From Monocercomonoides exilis (taxonomy: Eukaryota > Preaxostyla > Oxymonadida > Polymastigidae), in assembly GCA_001643675.2 (NCBI GenBank), contig LSRY02000050.1:124001-188000 (forward strand): a stretch of 64,000 nt of DNA, in the 5' to 3' direction. Of this stretch, positions 46,385 to 56,974 are shown piece by piece (position 1 is the first letter of the stretch; each line of letters opens with the position of its first letter). Below the pieces are notes generated by a model. It was given only the letters and a program-made list of their open reading frames with translations. It ran no database searches and was not told the DNA's origin. The translations under genes and the position numbers were made by a program.

Positions 46385-48410
46385 ATGGAGCAATTATTAA
46401 TGCTATTACAAAAACTGGAAGTTAGATATATTAATTTTCAAAATAAATATCCATTTATTTCAAACTCAAAAATGCCATCTTTTCCAGTATTTAGATTCAA
46501 CAAGTTTGTATCAAACAAGTTTCTTTCAACTCAGAATGTGCCTTTTCCTTCTCCCTTTCAGTTTAAACAGATGCATTATATAAAGACGTTCTGCTTCAAT
46601 CTTTTCAAATAGCATGAAAAAAGTTTGCTTTTTCGGCTGGTCGTCCATTCTGATACAAATATGGATGCTGTTAGCTCTTCGGGTGGCACTTCTTGCTGAC
46701 TTGATAAGAAATGTCTCATCAAATTTCATGTGTCATTTGCAGAGAAGCAGTCATCTCTTCGTTCAACGCCTTTGTCTTCTTCGTCTTCAACAGGAGCAGC
46801 ACGCCGATCAACTGCTCCATTCCGGAAGCGAAGAAGCAAAGATAAGAAGGCGGTGGGAAATTTTTTGTTATCGTCGGAACATGCAATCAATTTCTTCGGA
46901 TGTCATTGTGGTGGTGGCGTTTATAACTTCAACAGCATCGATGGAAAAAACGATATGCGGCTTCGAATTGTGATGTCTGAGGCGGCTGATGTGAATGCGC
47001 AGCACATGCAGCTTGCGCCGCATACGATTATATTAATATGATGTAGCGCAGCGTGCGGTGCTGCACGGGGGCGTTGAGTGTGCGTGCGATGTGGCGCTTT
47101 CGGCTATGCTTTCGGTTCCGCTGGTGGCACCGCTTCCTTCACTTGCAGCGTCGGTGGACACAAAGTCAGGGAGAAAGAGAATCTTTGTAGTGGAGGAAGT
47201 GAATGCTTTACCGTCGATCTACGATCTGTTTGACCAGTCGCTGCAAATATTGCGATCGCAGCAGTCGAGGCGTATGGAGGTGAAGTTGGATTACGAAGTG
47301 ACGGGGGCGAGGGGATGCAGTGTGTGATGTGGAGGAGATTGTGGAGAAGTGGCTGTATGTGGTGGGGCTGAGGATGGAGGATGTGATTCTGTCACCAGCA
47401 GCGATAGTTCTGGCAGAGCTGGAGGAGCGAAAACATGGAGAGGAAGGAGAACGATTCAGCAGGAGACGCAGATGAATGTTTGAGTATTTCAACAATGAAA
47501 AGTTTTATTGAAATGATGAGATTTGTGAAGCTGTTGAAAAAATGAGCGAATGATTTGTCAACAATTGAGGAAAAAGGCAAATCCGATGAAGAAGCAAGTG
47601 GAAGAAAGTTATTTGATTTTTGAAGAGTGATAAAAAGAAGAGGAGAAAGAGGAGGAAGAGGGAGGAAAAATTGAGTGCACTAAGAAGAAGGAGTGATGAG
47701 ATTGTTCTATCTGGTAGATGGCCGATGAACAGCGTCTCGAACCAAAAAGGTAATCAGCGAATGATGCGTGTGCGCATTGCAGACGAGCAAATTTTGGATG
47801 TGCTAGGCGAGCTGAACATACTGCTGCCTTAAAGCTGTGCAAAGATACAGATGAAATGGTGGAGATCCAGTTGAGAAACAAAGTCGAAGAGGAATCAAAC
47901 TTTTGAGCCGTGTGAGGTCCTCATGCAGCATGGGACTAAGAGTGAAGCAGGGATGAAGCAGGCGATTTCAGAAGACTTTGCGGTTATGTTTTTCTCCCTT
48001 GTTGAATAGTTCGAGCAAAAGCAGAGGAGTACGAGTTTGTGTGTGGTATCTTTATCAGCCAGGATGAGCTGATCCGCCTTGTGAATGTGCACATTGTGAT
48101 AAAGCCGCAGCGACTTTGCTGAGGAGTGACAGAGCCTGTTGTGATGGAGTGCAGATGATTCGGTGAAGGTGAAGTTAACAACGGAGAAGGGAATTGAAGC
48201 TTCACGGCAGAGCAGAGAAGGAGCAGCAGGTAATGCGAAAAAGATTCTGAGCAATTGTTCAGCGATGCTTTCAGTGCATGCGTTTGAGGATGTGTCTGAT
48301 GGGGCGTCTCAAGAGGATACGCAGCTGATATGGCTAGGTGAGTGAATTGAGGCGGAGGTGCAGAAGGCGGGGGGGCGTGTTCATTCAACACGTCAGACAA
48401 GAGGCTAGGT
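46385..48410 (+). pseudogene. Unidentified large gene, GC-richer and frame-broken
   Basis: One frame runs from ATG 46385 through a TAG read as Gln (46610-46612), an in-frame TGA (46697-46699), then RSTAPFRKRRSKDKKAVGNF and LRIVMSEAADVNAQHMQLA, to a TGA near 47039. Next come HGGVECACDVALSAMLSVPL and RRMEVKLDYEVTG (frame ending at TGA 47327), CDVEEIVEKWLYVVGLRMED in another frame, RVRIADEQILDVLGELNILL, MKQAISEDFAVMFFSLVEQF with TAG as Gln, FISQDELIRLVNVHIVIKPQ, and KVKLTTEKGIEASRQSREGA. GC content and codon use differ sharply from the AT-rich flanks. The order is collinear on one strand, as expected for a single decayed or badly assembled gene. No family recognised. Confidence 0.5.
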
Positions 48411-48513
48411 ACAGAAGAGGAGTTTATTCAGAGAAGACAGTCGAATGCTGTACAAACAATAGGGTAATGCGGCTATGATGCTTCGTACCCAATTTCAAAC
48501 CAACCTCGCTTTC

Positions 48514-50190
48514 TCAGCGGTTGTTCCTATGGATGCTCCCAAGGAATTGAAGATGGCTGCAGATGATTTGCATTACAATTTTGTTTCTTCTTCCACTTCT
48601 TTTCTTCGTCAATTTCTATTTTTTTTTTGAGTGTCTATTCCTTCTTCTCATCATCCTCTTCATCTCAAATTTCTCATCTGTCACATTCCTCTTCTTCTTC
48701 CTCTTCATCAGCCTCAACGCATACATCTCTGGAAGCACCTGCTTTGAACAGTATATCAAATGCGTGTGTTCTGACAAGTTTCCCGTAGATGTGCTTGTTT
48801 CATTGGCTTTACGGTTTTTGCGCAGCTCCATCGACCTCCTCATCTCCTGATGCGACGAAGAAGAGCGCTTGTGCAACGAATGGGAAGAGTGTGACGAAGG
48901 CATCAGAGGTGGCACATCGTCAAGAGGAGTGGTGGATTTGAACAGACGAGGAGGCGAATAGAAGAAGCGCTTATGCGAAGAAATGTGTGAAGATGGAGAG
49001 TATGTGCCAAGGAGAAGCGGTGGTGCATCAGCAGCGGAGAAGGATAGAGGGACAGACAGAGCTGATGAAAGAGAAGAGGAGGAAGTGGTGGAGATGACAG
49101 CAGACGAAGTGAATGGAGCTGGCAAGTTTGATGAGGTAGTTGGGGTTGCAAGAGCAGCAGATTGTTGGAGGCTTTCTGGCTGAGCCAAATGAGAAGGGCG
49201 CGAGGGAGAGCTCGCCTGTGTGAGTGACTACTGCGATGTGGCTGAGGATGTGCGGGTGTGGAGAGAGTTCGTGTTCAAAGAGGAAGACAATGATTGAGAT
49301 TGAGACTGAGACTGAGATGAAGGCTGAGGCTGTCGGGTGAGTGCAGAACCAGGAGAGGTGGATGGAGACATCTGCTGGATGGGCTGAGAGAAGGAAAGAA
49401 GAGCAGAGAAAGAGGAGGAAGCGAGAGATGTTGGAGAAGTTAGAGAGGCCAAGGAAGAAGAAGCAGAGGAAGATAAAGGTGGAAGGGAAGAAGACGACGA
49501 CGACGAAGAAGATGATGATACAATGGATGCAGTTGAAGATACCCCAAGCACAATCGTCGGAGCCAACAGTGATGCAAAAACAGAAGACGATGTGTCATCA
49601 AAGAAAGAGCGAAGCATGGCCAACACAAAAGTGGAAGAAAATGGAGCGTATGAGGTGCTTATCTTAGAGCGGTGAGCTGTTGATGAGTGTGTGAGTGCTA
49701 TTGACGTGGTTGTTTGAGTGACGGGGGGTGCAGGGAAGATGAGGATAGTTGTTGAGACAGAGGCAAAGGCAGGCACTGTTAATGTGGTAGAAGTGGAAGC
49801 AGAAGAAGAAGAAGAAGAAAAAGAAAAAGAAGGAGAGGAAGAGGAAGAGGAAGAGGAAGAGGAGAAGAAGGAGAAGGCGAAGGCGAAGGAGAATGAAAGA
49901 GAGGAAACAAGGGCTGGAGTTGAATGGCTTGGGGAAACGAATGAAGATGAAGCATATGGTTGTGTAGGAGTTTTTGAATGTTGTGAGCGAAGAGTGGGAG
50001 GCGAATTTGGAAGAATGGAAGGTGAGGAAGTTTGTGGAGTGGGAGAAGATGCATGCGGTGCGGATGAATGCGTGTGATGTGGTGATGATGAGCACGACAG
50101 CTTCGTAGATGTCGACTGAGGTACTGATGCAAGCGACAGGATCGATCGCGCTGCAAAGTGGCAGTGCGAAAAAAACATAAAGCAATTCAC
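48514..50190 (-). CDS. Long Ser-rich disordered protein
   Basis: A single frame of about 558 codons is formed when the TAG at 49228-49230 and the TAG at 48616-48618 are Gln. The first junction reads SSATSQQSLTQASSPS, with Gln exactly in register in a Ser/Gln-rich stretch. The stop is TGA 48514-48516. Poly-Ser and Ser/Pro/Thr tracts alternate with less repetitive sequence (FVLAMLRSFFDDTSSSVFAS). The C-terminus is basic. Upstream the frame can continue past 50190 through TAA, or via a 23-nt GTAAGAG...TTCAG segment, so the start is unresolved. A plus-strand Glu-rich frame is the mirror of the repeats. Confidence 0.45.
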
Positions 50191-50316
50191 TGAAGTGTGA
50201 TGGAGCTCTTACGTAGTTTTGTGCGTTACGCTTCTTGTTGAGAAAAGTGTCTGTTCAATTATATGAACATTTGATGACTTGGTAGTCGAATGAGTGTCAC
50301 ATCAGAGAGTGAGGGC

Positions 50317-50604
50317 TCATGGTGGGGTGAAAGCAGAAGGGAGGACGCCTGAGGCAGAGTGGAGGGACAGGAGGAATGTGTCGCAGGATGCGGAGAAAGA
50401 AGTGCTGCTTGAGTTTCTGGAGTGGAAGAATCTGCAAAGAGTAGAAGTGGATTTGTTGATGATTATATGGTAGTTAAAGGAGAAGAGCGTATCTGAAATT
50501 GTGGTTTGGATCCTGTTGGATGTATAAAGGATAGTGCTGTGGCGTAAATGCATGAGACAATTATGGCGAAAGGGAGGCAAGTGTGTTAGAGTTTCGCCAT
50601 CTGA
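50317..50604 (+). pseudogene. Coding-like fragment
   Basis: The plus frame reads AEKEVLLEFLEWKNLQRVEV and continues through a TAG and a TAA as Gln (MIIWQLKEKS, LLDVQRIVLWRK). It is short, has no start or stop of its own, and is probably a remnant. Confidence 0.3.
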
Positions 50605-51400
50605 TCAATGTGCATATTTTTTTGATTGGAATAGAAGAAGAAAAGTTGTAGGATGAGGAAGAAGAAGAGATGTTGAAGAGATATTGAAAATGGAGTGAAG
50701 AGGAAGGGAAGATGAAAGAGAGAAAATAAGTTTTGATGATTCCGTTTCAACGCTTGTTGTTATCATTGCTGAATTGATTGTTGAACTTGAATCAGAGACT
50801 GTCCAGCCACTTTGATCATTATTTCCTCGAATTTCATTATAGCGATTGGGAAAGTTAAGTTCATCATCTGTCATAATCATGAGATTCACAATGACTTTCT
50901 TTGTTCCTGTTTGACGTGTGAGTGAGTGTTTCATTGTCAAGCAAGGGAATTGGACAATTCCGCAATGAGAATGATTGGATGCATCTGTACCACTCACACG
51001 TATTTTTTCTGGTATGGGGAGGAGATAGATGCAGAGAAGGATGGCGGCGCTGGAGTTTCCATTGTCGTATCCTCTCACTCTGTCGACTGAGTCCAAAGAG
51101 GCTGTTTCATATGAGATCATTTGAGGATTGGCGACTGCCTGCAGATTGGATGAAATGACAAAGATATCATTCCCCCATTTGGCTGTGTTTGTTCCAAAGG
51201 AGGAAGAAATCATGAAAGTGGGACTTTCATTCAGCAATTAAAGAAGGATTTCTCCTATAAGTCCATTCAATGTGGAGCAAAAGCATCCATCACACATCCC
51301 GCCTTTCACTTTCACTTCGTTCGCTTCTCCTGTACATAGCATTGTTGATCCCCCATCAGCCAATGTGGTGCTTCCACGTCTGAAAATACTCTCGAAATCA
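50605..51400 (-). pseudogene. Surface beta-helix protein fragment
   Basis: Reads RGSTTLADGGSTMLCTGEAN, then a TAA as Gln in ILLQLLNESPTFMI, then WGNDIFVISSNLQAVANP and VDRVRGYDNGNSS. The family motif follows as SHCGIVQFPCLTMKHSLT, then TGTKKVIVNLMIMTDDELNF and NNDQSGWTVS. It ends at TGA 50605-50607 after a Ser/Leu-rich tail. This is the middle of a large surface protein: no signal peptide and no anchor are present. Compared with the intact gene at 21723-24695 it belongs to the same broad class but a different subfamily. Confidence 0.6.
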
Positions 51401-52287
51401 TATCTTTATCTATTATGAAATTGAAAAAACAAATGTTGGCTATCAACTGCGAACTATTCAATTAAAAAAGCATTATTGAATAATAAATTAATAAAAAAAT
51501 ATATTTGTGAAAATAAAATGAAAACCACTAAATTTATCATAATTTCAGATGCATCGAATATGTGTGTTCTATCTTCGCTTTTGTGTTAAGTTCATGTTCA
51601 TAATGCAAATGAAAAAATACTATTCATTTGAAATTTTGAATAAACATAAAAAATCGAGTTAATCTGAAAAAAAAAATCGATACACGCCTTGCTCATTTCA
51701 TTGATAAACAATTGCAAAGGTGTTCAATCAAGAAAAAAACATTTTCATTGAAAAACTGACATTTAAATTTTGATCAAAAACTTGGATGAATAATTTTTTT
51801 CTTTAAAATATTTCTTCTCATTAATAAGTATGCAATCAACAAACGAACATTTTCATGCTTGTTTCAAATTATCAAAAAAATAATGGAAATGGGGCAATAA
51901 TTTTTCTTTTAAGAAAAAAACAACTATTTGTTCCAAACTTTTTCTCCAACTTTACATTAAAAGTCTTTCATTTCTACGTCAAAAAAATACAGAAAAATTC
52001 TAAAACTGAGAAAAATATTTGTTAGAGAAGAATGAAACAAAATTCTTAAAACAAAAAATTTTGTCCCAAATGGAATGATAATTTTTAATCTTCCACGGGT
52101 CAGATATTTGATCTTTTGTCACTTTATAAAAAGAATGACCCATATCAACAAAATTATAATTTGTTTGCTTGTGTCTTGCGTAATTTAATTTTATAAATTA
52201 GCCCTACGTGACGTGAGGAAAAAAAATTTGTCACGTCCTTCACTAATTTTCCACTTCTTAAAAAAATTAACAAAAAAATTTTTTATA
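51401..52287. other. AT-rich, no gene seen
   Basis: No supported gene. Contains GTGACGTGAGG and TTGTCACGTCC near 52208-52240, similar to a motif near 60915-60940. Confidence 0.5.
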
Positions 52288-52978
52288 CCATTGGTCGAAA
52301 ACTCGGTAAGTGGTGGAAAACCCGGTAGTTGATCACTCGAAATAGTCGGTTTTTTCAAAGTTGAAGCCATCTCAATTCATTTAAAACATATTATTTTTGT
52401 TTTGGAAGATGTTTGTGAAAATAAAATTTTATTTTTGTAAAAAAAAATTTTCGAAATTCGTTGAGAATATTTTTTTCTATAATTTGATCTAAAGCATTAA
52501 AATATAAAAATCATACAAAAATCTCAGCTGCAGTGTGCTGTTCATATCTACCGAAAATATTTTATTAAGCTATTAATAATAAATTGTATTTCTATATTAA
52601 ACAACTATCATATTTTGTGAACGGGGACGCCAGATACATGTTTTGATTGGAACTTGCATTTTTGGAAGTCAAACATTTCATATGCAAGCTAACAGTTTGT
52701 TATTTTTTAAATGTTGTGCACTTTATTATTTTTTGCTATTCTCATAGTTAAAAATCCAAATTCCTGCATTTTAGCTGCTTTGACGATTGCATATTTTCAT
52801 TTGAGTTTATCAGTGTTAAATATATCATGACGTTTACAATTGAACAATATTGTGTAGAAAATACTAAATTCTTGAGATTATCCAATTTTTAAAACATCAA
52901 AAAAAGTTGATTCTGATATTTTTGACTTTTATCATTTTTTATAATTTGACGATAAGTTTGTAAAATGTTTGTTTCATG
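52288..52978 (+). repeat. Left arm of element J
   Basis: Pairs with 53497-54188 with only a few mismatches or single-base indels. Confidence 0.9.
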
Positions 52979-53496
52979 TTCCAATTTTGTCTGTATTTGT
53001 TATTTTATGTTAAGAAGTTGTTTTATAATTTAATTTAAAATTTTATATTTCGTTTATGATAATGATTTGACAAAAGATATTGAACTGTTGTTTTTCACAG
53101 AATCGTTTAATAAACAAAGTTTTCATTCAAGTTCTAAAGAATATCGAACAAAATTGTGCAATATTTATTAACTATTTCAAATTTTAATTTATTATGGTCA
53201 TTGCAAAATCTGATTCATCTACAAATAACTTAAAATTATCAATCTTGTATTTTTAAATGCAACATTGAATTTTTGGTTATCACAAACCGGTTTAAAAAGA
53301 TAATAGGTTGATTCAACATATTGCCATTGTTATTTGAAAATTCATTGAAAAGTTTCAAAATTTGTGATCTTATAATTAACAACAAACTTTATCGAATAAA
53401 TAAAAAATTTCATTTGAATAAACTAAACAAAACAAAAATCATTAACAAAATGTTAATAATGTTGAATATGCTATTCAAACACAGTTAAAATCAAAA

Positions 53497-54188
53497 CTTG
53501 AAACAAACATTTTTACAAACTTATCGTCAAATTATAAAAAATGATAAAAGTCAAAAATATCAGAATCAACTTTTTTTGATGTTTTAAAAATTGGATAATC
53601 TCAAGAATTTAGTATTTTCTACACAATATTGTTCAATTGTAAACGTCATGATATATTTAACACTGATAAACTCAAATGAAAATATGCAATCGTCAAAGCA
53701 GCTAAAATGCAGGAATTTGGATTTTTAACTATGAGAATAGCAAAAAATAATAAAGTGCACAACATTTAAAAAATAACAAACTGTTAGCTTGCATATGAAA
53801 TGTTTGACTTCCAAAAATGCAAGTTCCAATCAAAACATGTATCTGGCGTCCCCGTTCACAAAATATGATAGTTGTTTAATATAGAAATACAATTTATTAT
53901 TAATAGCTTAATAAAATATTTTCGGTAGATATGAACAGCACACTGCAGCTGAGATTTTTGTATGATTTTTATATTTTAATGCTTTAGATCAAATTATAGA
54001 AAAAAATATTCTCAACGAATTTCGAAAATTTTTTTTTACAAACATAAAATTTTATTTTCACAAATATCTTCCAAAACAAAAATAATATGTTTTAAATGAA
54101 TTGAGATGGCTTCAACTTTGAAAAAACCGACTATTTCGAGTGATCAACTACCGGGTTTTCCACCACTTACCGAGTTTTCGACCAATGG
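53497..54188 (-). repeat. Right arm of element J
   Basis: Reverse complement of the left arm. Confidence 0.9.
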
Positions 54189-54549
54189 TATTAAAAATAA
54201 TAATATAATTATTATTGTTATTGTTATTAATTTGAAACAAAAACAAGTATTTTCAAAACATTAAATAAATTATTCGTTTTTATTTTCTTTCTTCGATAAG
54301 TTTAAGATTAAGTTTTCCCATTGCAACATGATAATTTAAATGAAATGAAAATTATAAAAGAGATGAAGAGTTACTGGAACCAATTCGGAAATGTTTGGTA
54401 TAGGCACTGACATATTCACATGAATTTTGATTTATGGTTAAAATTCTTTCCCCTTTTAAACAAAGTTAAATTTTTTGAAAAGATCAAAGTGTTGATTTTT
54501 CCGAATACCATATTTTTTCAGTAATCATTTCCCTAAGACATTATTTTCT

Positions 54550-55527
54550 ATTTGTGTGCTTTATCTTCTGAAAGCTGCATGGAACAAGGAGATTAACGAA
54601 AAAGCTCAAAAAGAAGTGGAAATGGCATTGTTGGCTTTGAGCAACATTCACGAAAAATTTGTGTGAGAATCGCTTTTTTATTTTTTATGATGTGATCGAA
54701 TTTTCTTTCAACCTTTTAATTTCTTTAAACATTTTTTTAAGGAAATTCCAGAAGAATTGTTCTTCGACGAGATCAAAGAAATTGTGGAATACCATCATGA
54801 GTACCACAACCTTTTTCATCTTGCATATGTTTCAGCTTGGAAATTTGCGATAAATTGATTGTGTTTCAATGAAAATTTGCACGATGCTGATGCGAATGAT
54901 CCGCATTATAAAAGAGAAGCAGCAAGAGAAGAAAAAGAGCTGACCAAATATGTGGAATGGAAGAGGAAAGAAGAAGAGAATGAAGCGAGAAGAAAAGAGA
55001 AGAAAGATGATGTTGTTTTTATTTGATTACTTGATACAATTGATAATTATTTTTTTTCAAGCACATAATGGAATGAAGAATTTGCTAAGATGATTGGCAG
55101 CATTGCTCAGTTGGTTCGTGCATCAAAGGCTAATCACAGAGGAATTCATAAACAATTCATATGTGCTTTTGCAAATACGGCTGGTTGCGACTATGTGAAT
55201 ATTGGTGTTTTTTTGAAGGAAGGAGCTGCTGATCTCATTTTGTAGCAATTTCAATTGCCAACATTTAAAGATGAAGTAATATATATTTGTTTGCTTGAGA
55301 TTCTTAATGAATCTATTGTAAGTCTGAAAAAAGAAGAGCACAGCGAAGCTAACGAAATGAAAAGAAACAACTTTCAAAGTTGTTTATTTGAAAAGATAGA
55401 ACGAAAAGAATGTGGTGATGTAATCACAAGCTTTCAAGAAATATTACATTTTCTTAATCAAAAATATATATATAATTACAAATCACGTTTTATATTTTGG
55501 ATTGTTTTGTGAATGTTTGATAAAATG
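54550..55527 (+). pseudogene. Helical-family pseudogene
   Basis: Starts inside exon 2 (ICVLYLLKAAWNKE then KEVEMALLALSNIHEKF). It has the conserved phase-0 intron (54661-54741, 81 nt, GTGTGA ... TTTAAG), then exon 3 (FFDEIKEIVEYHHEYHNLFH, LAYVSAWKF). In-frame TGAs follow AIN (near 54857) and near 55023, where the paralogues continue. A TAG is read as Gln in DLILQQFQLPT. Near the end a frameshift puts CFVNV with TGA near 55525-55527 out of frame. All sequence 5' of the last part of exon 2 is missing. Confidence 0.75.
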
Positions 55528-55641
55528 AAATATTTTGAATTCATCACTCATTTGACATTTTTCTTATAAATCATTTCATAAAATATTTGAAAATCATCAA
55601 CAAAAAATCACATAAGTGATTTTTTTTAATAGAACTTTGAA

Positions 55642-55872
55642 ATGAAACAAAACAAAAATAACAGCAGTTCATTTATCATTTTTTTAGTCATCTTTTCCCA
55701 TCTTTCACATCATCAACATTCAATATGCTCTAAGATTCCTTTAGAAAAATCCAAATGCACATGTAACACTTTATTTTCATTAGATGATTCAGTGCCTATT
55801 TCAAAGTTTTATGAAAATTTCTCGGTTCAATATCCGTTTCCAACATAATTTTTATAGTTTCATGGAAGATGA
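55642..55872 (+). CDS. Small putative secreted protein, 76 aa
   Basis: ATG 55642 to TGA 55870-55872. A hydrophobic N-terminus (SSSFIIFLVIFSHLSHH) could be a signal peptide; the mature part holds three Cys. Two TARs near the end are read as Gln. It has no family match and could be a chance ORF. Confidence 0.25.
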
Positions 55873-56974
55873 ATAGAAATGAGATTGAAAATGTGATATG
55901 AACTTTTGTGGAGTAATCATACTAAAAAGAAATTAAAGAGCAAATGAATCAAATTGAAAGAACAACGAAATCGTTAATTCTGAACGATTGGAACATAATT
56001 ATTCCCGTTTTTGTGTAGATTTCTTTTTCCAAAATGATGATCTATCCAAGTACATTTTATTAAAGCGGAATGATATTTCAGAATTTTTTCGATTCCAACT
56101 CTTGTCCAGATCATAGAAAATTCGATGCATTGAAAATAGTGACAATTCTGAGTTCATTTTTTTCATTTTTATCGTTCTCATCCGTTCTGGCAAGAACTGA
56201 AATTTTCAAGCTTAATATAAGATACAAATTCATCTTTTTCATCATAAAAAAAAAAGGTTGCTAAAAAACCATTCTAATAGTTTTTTTTTCGCAACTCTTT
56301 GGAACTTCCTCATTGTTTTCAAAAACTTCGAATGGAATCCTTGAAATATGTTCATTTAATTATCGGGGGGTGCTTGATGTTTTTCACAAAGGCTTTGTTT
56401 GCACATTTTGATGCAAAATTGAATCACTTTAAAAACAAAACAAACATCACATTTTTTCTCTTTATGTTTATGCAACTTAATAAAAACGATAATTAATGCT
56501 CTCTTTATTCTTCAAATTGCTTTAATATGTATTTTTCATGAAAAAACGCAAACGCATCAATTGAAAAATGAAATGTTATAGTTGTCAATCTTTTTCGAAA
56601 AGAACAAACAAAACTACAACACCTCTTGTATTGGGAGTGATAACAGTTGGGAATTGTTATATATCTGCCTGAATATGACTAATCTCACTTATCTGAACTG
56701 TTCTTATTGTTGTATATTCAATTCTGCTTCATTCTCTTGTAGGCTCCACCGTCTGCGAGCTTGGAACTAACGAGTTGAGTTTGTTGTCCAGTTCCGCAAT
56801 GTGTAGTCGTGGGAACGCAGTTGTTCTTGAGAAGAGGTTTGTTGTTTCCTGTAGTACTGAGGCTGGGAGAAATGGTGCTTGGGCAATGGATGAGCAGTTG
56901 CAAGCAACAAGTGCGGTTTGATCTTCCTGTCGAGGAGCAACTAGCGCGTGGGCAATGTCGGATGCAAGGTTGGC
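55873..56974. other. AT-rich, no supported gene
   Basis: Short frames only. The 3' end of the DIRS-type element should lie in or near 56640-56974, but its termini were not resolved. Confidence 0.4.

Larger units (their letters stand above)
52288..54188. mobile_element. Element J: TA-flanked fold-back transposon
   Basis: Begins CCATTGGTCGAAAACTCGG and ends with its exact complement, flanked by TA at 52286-52287 and 54189-54190. Arms of about 690 bp (52288-52978 and 53497-54188) are near-perfect inverted repeats around a spacer of about 520 bp. No ORF is present. It has the same architecture as element F but unrelated sequence, which fits a non-autonomous Tc1/mariner-like element. Confidence 0.88.

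Noticed and set aside
49341-50077. Plus-strand Glu/Lys-rich ORFs
   Set aside because: They mirror the Ser-rich minus-strand frame. The minus frame stays open much further and has Gln-context TAR codons.
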